NCBI GenBank assembly: GCA_019322805.1
Contig: JAHWIC010000039.1
Location: 1-8,262, forward strand
Direction: 5' to 3'
Length of the DNA stretch: 8,262 bases
DNA from: Candidatus Woesearchaeota archaeon
Lineage (GTDB): Archaea > Nanobdellota > Nanobdellia > Woesearchaeales > JAHWIC01
How positions within the stretch are numbered: the stretch's first letter is position 1; each line of letters opens with the position of its first letter. This document shows, piece after piece, positions 1 through 7,345 of the stretch. The notes beneath the pieces were generated by a model. The model saw only the letters and a program-made list of their open reading frames with translations. It was not told the DNA's origin and ran no database searches. The translations under genes were made by a program, and so were the position numbers.

Positions 1-3000
1 ATCTTATCAATTGGACTTACGCCGGCAATAGTAATGTTTTGGTAATTATAGACGAAAATAACACAGTCACATTCAGTGCTGTTGCAGACTGGAATGGAAT
101 TGAAACAATTACATTTACTGCAGCTGATCCTTTTGGCCTGAATGGTTCTGATGATGTTATTGTGACTGTTAATGCTGTTAATGATGCCCCTGTAGCATAT
201 GATGTTGTTGATAATGTTGATGAAGACACCGAAATAATTGTAACCTTGAATCATAGTGATGTTGATGCTGGCGATCAGGCTGAAACATGTATAATCTCAA
301 ACCTGATTGGTGGGACTGAGACAACTGCTTGTGCTTGTGCTGGTGGAGTATGTACAGTTGGCTTAACTACTTTGGCTAATTCAACTGTTGATGTAACTGC
401 TGATTATATTGTTAATGATGGCGATGTTGACAGCAATATAGCTAGCATCACAGTAACTGTAAACCCAGTTGATGATGCCCCTGATGTTTTAGATATTCCT
501 GATGTAAGCTTTGATGAAGATACAAGCGATAATTCAATTGATTTGGATGATTATATAACTGAAGTAGATGGAGATGCTATTAATTGGAGTTATGCAGGTA
601 ATACAGACGTTGTTGTAGCTATTAATGGAAGCAATGTTGTTACATTTACTGCTACACAAGACTGGAATGGTGTTGAAACAATCACGTTTACTGCTACAGA
701 TGATACTCTTTCAGCATTAAGTGATTCTGATGATGTTATTGTGACTGTTAATGCTGTTAATGATGCCCCTGTAGCATATGATGTTGTTGACGGTGGTGAT
801 GAGGATGTTGAGGTTATTGTTACATTAAATTATACTGATGTTGAGGGTGACTCAGCAACAAGCTGTACCATAGTTGGTGCAGTAGTTGGAGGAACTGAAA
901 CCACATCATGCGCATGTGCTGGTGGGGTATGTACTGTTGGTTTAACCTCCTTAAGCAATTCAAGTGCTGACATAACTGCTAATTATACTGTTAATGATGG
1001 AATCCTAGACAGCAATATTGCAAGCATAACTGTAAATTTAAATGCTGTTAATGATGCTCCTTATTTTAATCCAGCTTTAGTAGACCAAAGTATTGATGAA
1101 GGCTTTACCCTTATTTATGATATTAATGCAAGTGATGCTGACCCAAATGATATCTTAAGCTTTAGTTCAAATATAACTTTACTTGGCGGTGCAATTGATA
1201 ATAATGGAATATTGACGTTCCCTACGAACAACAACCTAAAAGGCAGCCATCTTGTTGAAGTAACTGTTTGCGATGATAGCGGTGCGGTTAATAACTGCAC
1301 AAGCGACACTTTCACTGTCACTGTAAATGATATTCCTATTGTAGCGTCTACCACTGGACCATATATTGGCTATGAGGGTTCTGCTGTAAACTTCAGCGGC
1401 TTTGCTGCTGGCGGCTCAGTGCCTTATTATTATATATGGGACTTTGATAATGACGGCACATGGGACACTGCATGGTCTTTAACACCAGATATAAGCAATA
1501 CATGGAATGACGATTTCTTTAGTGGAACTGCCCTATTGCTGGTAAACGACTCTATTGGTGAATTAGCAAATGCTACTACATCTATAACTATACTGAATGT
1601 TGCTCCAACTGCAAATGCTGGCGGCCCTTATTATTGTATGGATGGAGACAGCATAACATTAGACGGCTCTGCAACAGATCCAGCAGGAGTTAATGATGTA
1701 CTTAATTATTCCTGGGATCTTGATAACGATGGAATCTATGAAACAAATATCGAAGATCCTACTTATACATGCGATGTAAACCTTAGTGCAGTTAACCTCA
1801 GCGTAAACGATGAAGATGGTGGCTTAGATATTGCTACTGCAACAATCAATGTTGTAAGTGGTTTAGCTGCATATGCACAAGGACCTTATGTAGGTAATGA
1901 AGGTTCTGCTGTTGTTTTCAATGGAGCTGCTGCTGGCGGCTATCAGCCTTATAGTTATAGATGGGATCTTGATGGTGACGGCACATGGGACACTCCTTGG
2001 AATTCCATAAATACAATAAGTAACACATGGCCTGATGATTATACAGGAACAGTCGCATTACAGGTAAATGATTCTGTTGGACATCTTGCAAATGACACAA
2101 CAACTGTAACTATACTAAATGTAGCTCCGACTGCAAATGCAGGCGGCCCTTATATATGTACAATGGGAGAGAATATTACACTAACAGGCTCTGCAACAGA
2201 CCCTGGTAATGATACAATCTCATATGCATGGGATCTCGATGATGATGGAGTTTATGAGATAACTGGAGCAAATGCAAACTTCTCTTGCATAAACTATGGC
2301 CTTTATCCAGTCAATTTCAGTGCAAGTGACGAAGATGGTGGTGTTGGTATAGCTTCAACCTATGTATTTGTAGGTGCACAAAACATAACACTTGATGCTA
2401 ATGGACCATACAGTGGAACAGAAGGCTCTTTAATTGTATTTAATGGCTTAGTAACAGGCGGATTATTCCCTTATCAATTCAGATGGGATTTCGATAATGA
2501 TGGTACATGGGATACTGCTTGGAGTTCAACACCTGATGCAAGTTATGCATATCCTGATGATTATAATGACGTAGCTGTACTGCAGGTAAATGATTCTTTA
2601 GGAGTTATAGCAATTGCTGCATCAAATGTAACAATAACTAATGCAGCTCCAACAGCAAATGCAGATGGTCCTTATTCATGTATTATCGGACAGAATATCA
2701 CACTTGCAGGTTCTGCAACAGACCCTGGAACAGGAGATGTACTTACTTATGATTGGGATTTGGATAATGACAGCACATATGAAACTCCAGGTCAAAGTGT
2801 GATATTTGCATGCAGTGCAAATGGAACATATCAGGTAAACCTAATGGTTTCAGACGATGATGGTGGAGTAGCTTATGATTCAAGTTCTGTTCTAGTAAGT
2901 GTACCAACACTATTGGTTGATGCTAATGGCCCATATATGGGGGAAGAAGGCTTTGCAATAAACACATTTAGCGGTTCAGCATCTGGAGGCATAGCACCTT

Positions 3001-4052
3001 ATCAATATAGATGGGATTTCAATAATGACGGCACTTATGACACTGTGTGGGCGTCAACAGCTGATGCAAGCACAACTTATAATGATGATTATAGTGGTGT
3101 AGCTGTATTAGAGGTAATGGATGCTGTAGGTGCTACCTCAACTGACACAGCATCTGTAACTGTAAATAATATTGCTCCTACAGCAGAAGCAAATGGTCCT
3201 TATTCATGCAATGAAGGGCAAGTAATTACCTTGACAGGCTCTGCAACAGACCCTGGCAGTGATATACTCACTTTTGACTGGGATCTTAATGATGATGCTA
3301 TTTATGAAACTGCTGGACAGTATCCCGCCTATACATGCGGTACAGTAGGTACCTATAATGTAGGATTAAGGGTAACTGATGATGACAGCGGCTCTTCTAC
3401 AGATACTGCTGTAATAAGTGTGGGGCTTGCGCCTGATATAATCCCTCCAATAGTTGTAATTAACAGCCCACAGCCAATAGTCTACACTGTCACAAACTTA
3501 ACCATTGACATAACTGCTTCAGACGCTTCTGGAATAAGTCATATATGGTATACAATAAACAATGGTGCGCCTATAGACTACTATGCACCAATAAATCAGA
3601 TATTTGGGGATAATGCAGCTTATACCTTAACAGCCTATGCAAGCGATATGATAGGAAACGTTGGCTCAGCATCAGTCTCATTTATAGTAAACAGTACTTA
3701 TGGAATCATCAGTTTAGTTGAAGAACCAAAGCCAAGATACATAATAAAATTGGATAGGATAAGGATGAGTGATGACGGATTCATAAACATTGGTGATGAT
3801 CTAAGAACAACAATTAGCCTGTCTAATATTGGTGACAAAGACCTCGAAGACGCAAGGATATCAGTAGTTATTCCAGAACTAGGCATATGGAAAAGAGTTG
3901 GTCCTCTTGACCTAGATAAAGGAGACAGAGAAACAAGAGAGATTGTTTTAGATATGCCTGATGATGTAGCGCCTGGCGAGTACATTGCAAGGATAGTCGT
4001 GTCCAACAGCAAAACAAGGAGAGTAGTACACAGACCAATAATAATTGAGTAA
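1..4052 (+). CDS. Giant secreted multidomain surface protein (cadherin-like + PKD repeats), 5'-truncated
   Basis: The frame is open from the left edge (first whole codon at base 3), and 1349 residues are visible. The TTG at 39 is not a real start, because the residues before it (INWTYAG) match the later repeat copy INWSYAG. Domains in visible numbering: about 1-353, cadherin/Ig-like repeats ending in VNDAP or VDDAP at residues 59, 156, 252 and 349; about 354-445, another cadherin-like domain; about 450-1140, eight PKD-type domains as four alternating A-B pairs; about 1142-1235, an Ig-like domain starting near IPPIVVINSP; about 1240-1349, a CARDB-like domain. The PKD domains carry DxDxDG-like loops (for example DFDNDGTWD) that suggest calcium binding. 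There are many N-x-S/T sequons. No C-terminal membrane helix is visible, so retention at the surface must come from partners or from the missing N-terminus. A stalk or adhesin role is inferred from the architecture. Confidence 0.9.
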   Translation, partial: LINWTYAGNSNVLVIIDENNTVTFSAVADWNGIETITFTAADPFGLNGSDDVIVTVNAVNDAPVAYDVVDNVDEDTEIIVTLNHSDVDAGDQAETCIISNLIGGTETTACACAGGVCTVGLTTLANSTVDVTADYIVNDGDVDSNIASITVTVNPVDDAPDVLDIPDVSFDEDTSDNSIDLDDYITEVDGDAINWSYAGNTDVVVAINGSNVVTFTATQDWNGVETITFTATDDTLSALSDSDDVIVTVNAVNDAPVAYDVVDGGDEDVEVIVTLNYTDVEGDSATSCTIVGAVVGGTETTSCACAGGVCTVGLTSLSNSSADITANYTVNDGILDSNIASITVNLNAVNDAPYFNPALVDQSIDEGFTLIYDINASDADPNDILSFSSNITLLGGAIDNNGILTFPTNNNLKGSHLVEVTVCDDSGAVNNCTSDTFTVTVNDIPIVASTTGPYIGYEGSAVNFSGFAAGGSVPYYYIWDFDNDGTWDTAWSLTPDISNTWNDDFFSGTALLLVNDSIGELANATTSITILNVAPTANAGGPYYCMDGDSITLDGSATDPAGVNDVLNYSWDLDNDGIYETNIEDPTYTCDVNLSAVNLSVNDEDGGLDIATATINVVSGLAAYAQGPYVGNEGSAVVFNGAAAGGYQPYSYRWDLDGDGTWDTPWNSINTISNTWPDDYTGTVALQVNDSVGHLANDTTTVTILNVAPTANAGGPYICTMGENITLTGSATDPGNDTISYAWDLDDDGVYEITGANANFSCINYGLYPVNFSASDEDGGVGIASTYVFVGAQNITLDANGPYSGTEGSLIVFNGLVTGGLFPYQFRWDFDNDGTWDTAWSSTPDASYAYPDDYNDVAVLQVNDSLGVIAIAASNVTITNAAPTANADGPYSCIIGQNITLAGSATDPGTGDVLTYDWDLDNDSTYETPGQSVIFACSANGTYQVNLMVSDDDGGVAYDSSSVLVSVPTLLVDANGPYMGEEGFAINTFSGSASGGIAPYQYRWDFNNDGTYDTVWASTADASTTYNDDYSGVAVLEVMDAVGATSTDTASVTVNNIAPTAEANGPYSCNEGQVITLTGSATDPGSDILTFDWDLNDDAIYETAGQYPAYTCGTVGTYNVGLRVTDDDSGSSTDTAVISVGLAPDIIPPIVVINSPQPIVYTVTNLTIDITASDASGISHIWYTINNGAPIDYYAPINQIFGDNAAYTLTAYASDMIGNVGSASVSFIVNSTYGIISLVEEPKPRYIIKLDRIRMSDDGFINIGDDLRTTISLSNIGDKDLEDARISVVIPELGIWKRVGPLDLDKGDRETREIVLDMPDDVAPGEYIARIVVSNSKTRRVVHRPIIIE
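146..211 (+). repeat. 66-base perfect direct repeat, copy 1
   Basis: This stretch is identical base for base to 725-790, an offset of 579 bases (193 codons). It covers the end of one cadherin-like domain and the VNDAP linker. The sequence after it (from 212 versus 791) diverges at synonymous and non-synonymous sites. Confidence 0.93.
725..790 (+). repeat. 66-base perfect direct repeat, copy 2
   Basis: Second copy of the block at 146-211, in the same reading frame of the same gene. Confidence 0.93.
1350..3422 (+). repeat. Four tandem PKD A-B pairs, ~522-528 base period
   Basis: The A-type domains begin at GPY motifs whose glycine codons are at 1356, 1881, 2403 and 2928 (periods 525, 522, 525). 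The B-type domains begin at GPY motifs with glycine codons at 1623, 2145, 2667 and 3195 (periods 522, 522, 528). A domains share GGxxPYxYxWDxDxDGTWDT. B domains share APTAxAxGPYxC, GSATDP, YxWDLD and a second cysteine (YTC, FSC, FAC, YTC). The cysteine pair is kept in all four B domains, which suggests a disulfide. At DNA level the GSATDPG segment is nearly frozen: the 20 bases at 2187-2206 and 3237-3256 are identical, and 2709-2728 differs at one position. Confidence 0.9.
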
Positions 4053-4057
4053 AGTTT

Positions 4058-4080
4058 CACTTAATAATGGTTATTATGTG
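4058..4080 (+). other. Inverted repeat / stem-loop after the giant gene
   Basis: A 10-base stem with one T-T mismatch (CAC, then TAATAA against TTATTA, then GTG) closes a three-base TGG loop, six bases after the TAA stop. No T-tract follows, so it is not a classical intrinsic terminator. It could stabilise the mRNA 3' end or be a protein-binding site upstream of the promoter at 4107-4121. Confidence 0.5.
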
Positions 4081-4106
4081 TAACTACTGAACCATCCTAA
4101 AAAAAC

Positions 4107-4121
4107 CGAAACATTTATAAA
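4107..4121 (+). promoter_or_regulatory. Archaeal BRE/TATA promoter of the 423-residue surface protein
   Basis: A purine-rich BRE-like stretch (CGAAAC, 4107-4112) directly precedes a good archaeal TATA box (TTTATAAA, 4114-4121). With usual archaeal spacing, transcription would start near 4141-4147, giving a 5' UTR of about 65 bases before the ATG at 4210. The gene can therefore be expressed separately from the giant gene upstream. Confidence 0.75.
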
Positions 4122-4133
4122 GAAGCCAATATT

Positions 4134-4147
4134 ACTCTATCAAGAGT
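4134..4147 (+). promoter_or_regulatory. Inverted repeat over the predicted transcription start
   Basis: ACTCT (4134-4138) and AGAGT (4143-4147) are perfect inverted arms around ATCA. The repeat spans the position where transcription should begin for the TATA box at 4114-4121, so it could be an operator. It could equally form a small 5' stem-loop. Confidence 0.4.
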
Positions 4148-4153
4148 AAGAAA

Positions 4154-4169
4154 AGGGGCATTAGCCTCT
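4154..4169 (+). other. 5' UTR stem-loop
   Basis: AGGGGC (4154-4159) pairs with GCCTCT (4164-4169) around an ATTA tetraloop: six pairs, one of them G-U. It lies in the predicted leader, about 27 bases upstream of the GGGGGT Shine-Dalgarno-like sequence at 4196-4201. It matches no riboswitch I recognise. Confidence 0.4.
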
Positions 4170-4209
4170 ATAAAATTCAAGATCCAATGTAAGTTGGGGG
4201 TAAGAAAAA

Positions 4210-5481
4210 ATGAGTAAAGTTATGAAGTTGCTTAGTGCGTTAGCAGTTCTAATAATAGGACTACTGGCTGTCTCAGGCATTGCAAGCGCTACAATATATG
4301 CTGATGTAGAGCTTGACGATGATTATCTCGGAGATGGTACAACTATTATAAGAGGAGTCGAACGTGGCGATGAATTTGAAGTTAAGGTTCATCTCATGTC
4401 TGATGAAGATCTTTCTGACGTTCAGGTTGAAGCTTATCTAAGGGGCTATGACCATAGCGATATTATGGATGATATCACAGATGTCTTTGATATGAAAGCT
4501 AATGTAACCTATGTAAAAACCCTTACCCTCGAATTAAGAGAAAGAATGGATCAAGACAGGTATCAATTAAGAGTCAGGGTTGAAGGAAGAAACGGCGCAA
4601 CATTCTATAATGACTATGACCTTGAAGTCGAGGCACCAAGCCATGAAGTGGCTATAAGGGATATAATAATTTCACCTGAAAATGAGGTTATGGCTGGCAG
4701 AGCATTGCTTACCTCAGTAAGAATAAAGAACTATGGTGATCATGACGAAGAAGGTGTTAGGGTTAGGGTAAGTATACCAGAACTAGGCATCTCAGCAACT
4801 GATTATATAGATGAGATAGAAGCAGATGATTCAACAACAACTGAAGAGATTTATTTAAGAATTCCATCTGATGCAAGAAGCGGAGAATACACTGTCGAAG
4901 TAGAGGTTGAATATGATGATGGCGATGAGGAGACAGAAGAGGAAACATCAATCTATATTGTTGCAGACGAAGCAGCAAGCTCAACACAGCCTGTAGAGGA
5001 AAAGACCATAATCACAATAGGACCTGATGTGCAGGATGTTCAGAAAGGCGGAGCTGGTGTTGTTTATCCAGTAACGATAACAAACACAGGAAGCTTATCA
5101 AAGGCTTATACAATAGAGGTTGATGGTGCTGACTGGGCTAGCTTCAGAGTAAGTCCAAGCAATGTCTTGGTAGCAAGTCCTGGTGAGTCACAAGCTGCTT
5201 ATATCTTTGTTTCAGCAGAGGAGAATGCTCCGACTGGAGAAAATACATTCTCAGTAACTATAAAAAGCGGCAACGAAGTTTTGCAGCAAGCTCCATTAAA
5301 AGCTAATGTTTTAGCCGGCAGTAAAACAACCACAAGTAGCGCAGATAAAGTAAAGAAAGGCCTTGAGGTCGGACTTATTGTCCTTGTTGTTTTATTGGTT
5401 ATCCTCGGTTTGATAATCGGATTCAACAAGCTAAAAGGCGAAGAAGAGCTCAGTGAAGAAGAAAACAAAACTTATTACTAA
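4210..5481 (+). CDS. Membrane-anchored CARDB/NEW3-like surface protein (423 aa)
   Basis: The ATG is chosen because GGGGGT (4196-4201) gives a Shine-Dalgarno-like site eight bases upstream and because a clean signal peptide follows (residues 1-27, hydrophobic core LLSALAVLIIGLLAVSG). Three extracellular beta-sandwich domains follow: about 28-141; about 146-252, CARDB-like; about 265-371, NEW3-like with the VVYPVTITNTGSLSKAYTIEV pattern. A serine/threonine-rich linker leads to one membrane helix at about 386-404 and an acidic tail (KGEEELSEEEN). Orientation is N-terminus outside and tail inside. The middle domain resembles the C-terminal domain of the giant upstream protein: both contain IPELGI, and SGEYTVEVEV matches PGEYIARIVV. 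The exact function is unknown. It may anchor or organise the giant protein at the cell surface. Confidence 0.9.
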   Translation: MSKVMKLLSALAVLIIGLLAVSGIASATIYADVELDDDYLGDGTTIIRGVERGDEFEVKVHLMSDEDLSDVQVEAYLRGYDHSDIMDDITDVFDMKANVTYVKTLTLELRERMDQDRYQLRVRVEGRNGATFYNDYDLEVEAPSHEVAIRDIIISPENEVMAGRALLTSVRIKNYGDHDEEGVRVRVSIPELGISATDYIDEIEADDSTTTEEIYLRIPSDARSGEYTVEVEVEYDDGDEETEEETSIYIVADEAASSTQPVEEKTIITIGPDVQDVQKGGAGVVYPVTITNTGSLSKAYTIEVDGADWASFRVSPSNVLVASPGESQAAYIFVSAEENAPTGENTFSVTIKSGNEVLQQAPLKANVLAGSKTTTSSADKVKKGLEVGLIVLVVLLVILGLIIGFNKLKGEEELSEEENKTYY

Positions 5482-5482
5482 A

Positions 5483-5519
5483 TTTTTTTCTTTTTTGATC
5501 CGTTCTTTTTTCTATTTTG
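5483..5519 (+). terminator. Poly-T terminator-like tract between the two anchored-protein genes
   Basis: Starting two bases after the TAA, runs of 7, 6, 6 and 4 T occur (5483-5489, 5491-5496, 5506-5511, 5515-5518). Archaeal RNA polymerase terminates at such tracts without needing a hairpin. I see no strong TATA box before the next gene at 5551, so termination may be partial, with read-through supplying the downstream gene. Confidence 0.6.
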
Positions 5520-5534
5520 TTTGTATATCTCATT

Positions 5535-5541
5535 AGGAGGG
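5535..5541 (+). promoter_or_regulatory. Strong Shine-Dalgarno site of the 592-residue gene
   Basis: AGGAGGG lies nine bases before the ATG at 5551 and fixes this start. Together with the T-rich spacer upstream it suggests leadered translation. Confidence 0.8.
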
Positions 5542-5550
5542 ATATAGAAA

Positions 5551-7329
5551 ATGTACAAAAAAGGCATGATTGTAAGCGTGTTGTTGCTATTTCTATTGCC
5601 AATAGTATCAGCTAATAACCTTAGGGTAACCTCCACAGACTATGTAAAAAATGTAGATCCATGCAAGCCTGCAAGTTTTTCATTTAGTATTGAGAATATT
5701 GGGACTTATACCGAAACATATTACCTGGGGGTTGACAAGCTTAGTGAATATGCTGCCTTTAGCCAAAATCCAGTCACACTTAACCCTTCAACAAGCCAGG
5801 AGTTGTTTGCTTTCATAAATGCAGACTGCGATACAACTGGTAGCTACAATCTTAATATAATTGTAAGGGCCTTAAACAGCAGACAGGAAGTAAAGCTGCC
5901 AATACAACTGAATATAATAGAAAATTACGATTATGATCTATTTTTTGGGGATTATTATGTAGAGGGCCAGCCTATAAAAGTAGCTAATGGAAGGTTTAAG
6001 ATATGTGAAGAGGATGTAAAACAGTTGCCGGTTATTATCCAGAATAAAGCAGACGTTCCAAACTCATACAAAATAAGCTTAAGGGGCCCTGGATTTGCAA
6101 GCTTGACACAAAATAGCGCTATACTTAATGGACTCCAAGAAGGGGCTATTTTCATAAATCTTGAACCCAAGTTTATGGACAGAAGAACATACTCATTAAC
6201 AACATATATAACCTCTCAAAGAGGAAATATAAAGAAAAAAGGAACAATAATTCTTGATGTAGAAGAATGTTTTAAGGTTGATGTGGAGCTGCCAAAAGAG
6301 GCCATGATTTCGAATTGCGAAAAATCTCTATATAATTTTAGCATCAAAAATATAGGTAATTATGATGAATCATTTAACCTATACCTGGAAGCACCTAGCT
6401 GGGTTTCTATTGATTATGATGCTCAGGAGATTGACGCTAACAGCAAAAAAGAGGCTGTATTAAACCTTGACGCCCCATGCAACAAAAAAGGAACAGAGAG
6501 AATCACTATAAAGGCAAGCTCGCAGGATCATGAGAATATAGAGGATGAAAAAACAATATCTATGGAAATAATCCCTAAAAGTAAATTCTATTATACTGTA
6601 TTAGAGGTTCCAAGATATAATAAAATAAGGTACAATGCAGAAGAATTGCCTATTAAAATAACAAATAATGGGTTAAGGGAAGTACAATATCTCTTAAGCT
6701 TAACAGCTCCAGACTGGATTGATATAGAACCAAGAACATTGCCATTAGAAAAAGAAGAAACCGCAAACCCGAAACTGGTGTTTGACATTAATGAAAGTGT
6801 TGAAGAGGGCGATTATGATGTCATAATAAATGCAAATGCCAATGGTGCTGAATATTCCAAGGAGATAAAGATAAAGCTGAGAAAAGAATATTTACCAGAT
6901 AAGATAGCCAGGGTATTAAACTGGATTGAGTATTATCTTTATTATCTAATTGCTGGCGTGATTCTAATAGCTATTCTGATACCAACAGGAATACACCTAA
7001 ACAGATTCCTTAGGAAAAGACCAGAGCAGGTAAAATCAGCTCTTAAATGGGCTTACATGGTCCTAGCAGGGATAATTGTTTTAGGGGGTATTGGTTATTT
7101 TGCAGCATACCTAATCAAGATGTGCTTTGCAGGAATTAAGGAGCTTTTGTCCGGATTTTTCTCAAATTATATATGGTATATTGTTGCGGGTTTAATTATC
7201 GCAGCTGTGGTAATAACTGCCTTAGTTGTACGTGATAAATGGCTTTTAAAGCTTAAGGAAAGGATTATGAAGGAAGGCAGTAAGGGAACGAGCATAAGAA
7301 AGAAGGGTTCTAAGAAAAAGAAAAGATAA
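5551..7329 (+). CDS. Secreted NEW3-repeat protein with three C-terminal membrane helices (592 aa)
   Basis: The start is supported by AGGAGGG at 5535-5541 and by a signal peptide (about 1-21, core IVSVLLLFLLPIVSA). Four NEW3-like Ig-fold repeats of about 110 residues follow, at about 22-125, 126-240, 241-345 and 346-447. They share a pattern such as FSFSIENIGTYTETY (D1) and YNFSIKNIGNYDESF (D3). Cysteines are C38/C93 in D1, C256/C310 in D3 (spacings 55 and 54, likely disulfides) and C152/C240 around D2; D4 has none. Three membrane helices lie at about 461-483, 500-520 and 539-560. The loop RFLRKRPEQVK and the tail ending KKGSKKKKR should be cytoplasmic by the positive-inside rule. The domain content resembles COG1470-type archaeal membrane proteins. 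The basic tail could contact acidic cytoplasmic partners or nucleic acid. No enzymatic motif is visible. Confidence 0.9.
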   Translation: MYKKGMIVSVLLLFLLPIVSANNLRVTSTDYVKNVDPCKPASFSFSIENIGTYTETYYLGVDKLSEYAAFSQNPVTLNPSTSQELFAFINADCDTTGSYNLNIIVRALNSRQEVKLPIQLNIIENYDYDLFFGDYYVEGQPIKVANGRFKICEEDVKQLPVIIQNKADVPNSYKISLRGPGFASLTQNSAILNGLQEGAIFINLEPKFMDRRTYSLTTYITSQRGNIKKKGTIILDVEECFKVDVELPKEAMISNCEKSLYNFSIKNIGNYDESFNLYLEAPSWVSIDYDAQEIDANSKKEAVLNLDAPCNKKGTERITIKASSQDHENIEDEKTISMEIIPKSKFYYTVLEVPRYNKIRYNAEELPIKITNNGLREVQYLLSLTAPDWIDIEPRTLPLEKEETANPKLVFDINESVEEGDYDVIINANANGAEYSKEIKIKLRKEYLPDKIARVLNWIEYYLYYLIAGVILIAILIPTGIHLNRFLRKRPEQVKSALKWAYMVLAGIIVLGGIGYFAAYLIKMCFAGIKELLSGFFSNYIWYIVAGLIIAAVVITALVVRDKWLLKLKERIMKEGSKGTSIRKKGSKKKKR

Positions 7330-7330
7330 A
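7312..7330 (-). terminator. T-rich terminator of tRNA-Trp inside the antisense of a poly-lysine tail
   Basis: Read on the minus strand, the bases just after the tRNA 3' end are TTTATCTTTTCTTTTTCTT, a good archaeal T-rich terminator. The same bases on the plus strand encode the lysine-rich C-terminus and stop codon of the 592-residue protein, so one stretch serves two functions. Confidence 0.6.
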
Positions 7331-7345
7331 TGGGGACGCTGGGAC

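Larger units (their letters stand above)
6..1060 (+). repeat. Tandem ~193-residue VNDAP (cadherin-like/tandem-95 type) repeat units
   Basis: Two long units repeat inside the giant gene, each made of two Ig/cadherin-like domains. Copy 1 starts before or at base 6 (INWTYAG) and copy 2 at base 579 (INWSYAG). The shared landmarks are a DWNGxETITFTA motif, a VNAVNDAPVAYDVVD stretch, a four-cysteine segment ending in CACAGGVC, and a SNIASITV stretch. A third VNDAP at codon 1047 closes the second unit. DNA identity is uneven, with one long perfect block (separate entry) inside more diverged sequence. Confidence 0.88.

Noticed and set aside
39..41. TTG start codon for the giant protein
   Set aside because: The frame stays open to the left edge, and the upstream residues INWTYAGNSNV match the internal repeat INWSYAGNTDV. 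The protein is simply cut by the window.
146..3422. CRISPR array or mobile-element repeats
   Set aside because: The repeats are in-frame protein domain repeats of 193 or about 175 codons, without spacers, terminal inverted repeats or a transposase.
3698..4060. 120-codon open frame on the minus strand
   Set aside because: It lies wholly antisense to the conserved CARDB-like domain of the giant gene, shows no family pattern, and has no promoter or ribosome site. The other minus-strand frames under the three plus-strand genes were left out for the same reason.
5521..5530. TATA box (GTATATC) for the 592-residue gene
   Set aside because: It is only about 22 bases from the ATG and overlaps the region before the Shine-Dalgarno. 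A start site 25 bases downstream would fall inside the coding sequence and lose the Shine-Dalgarno.
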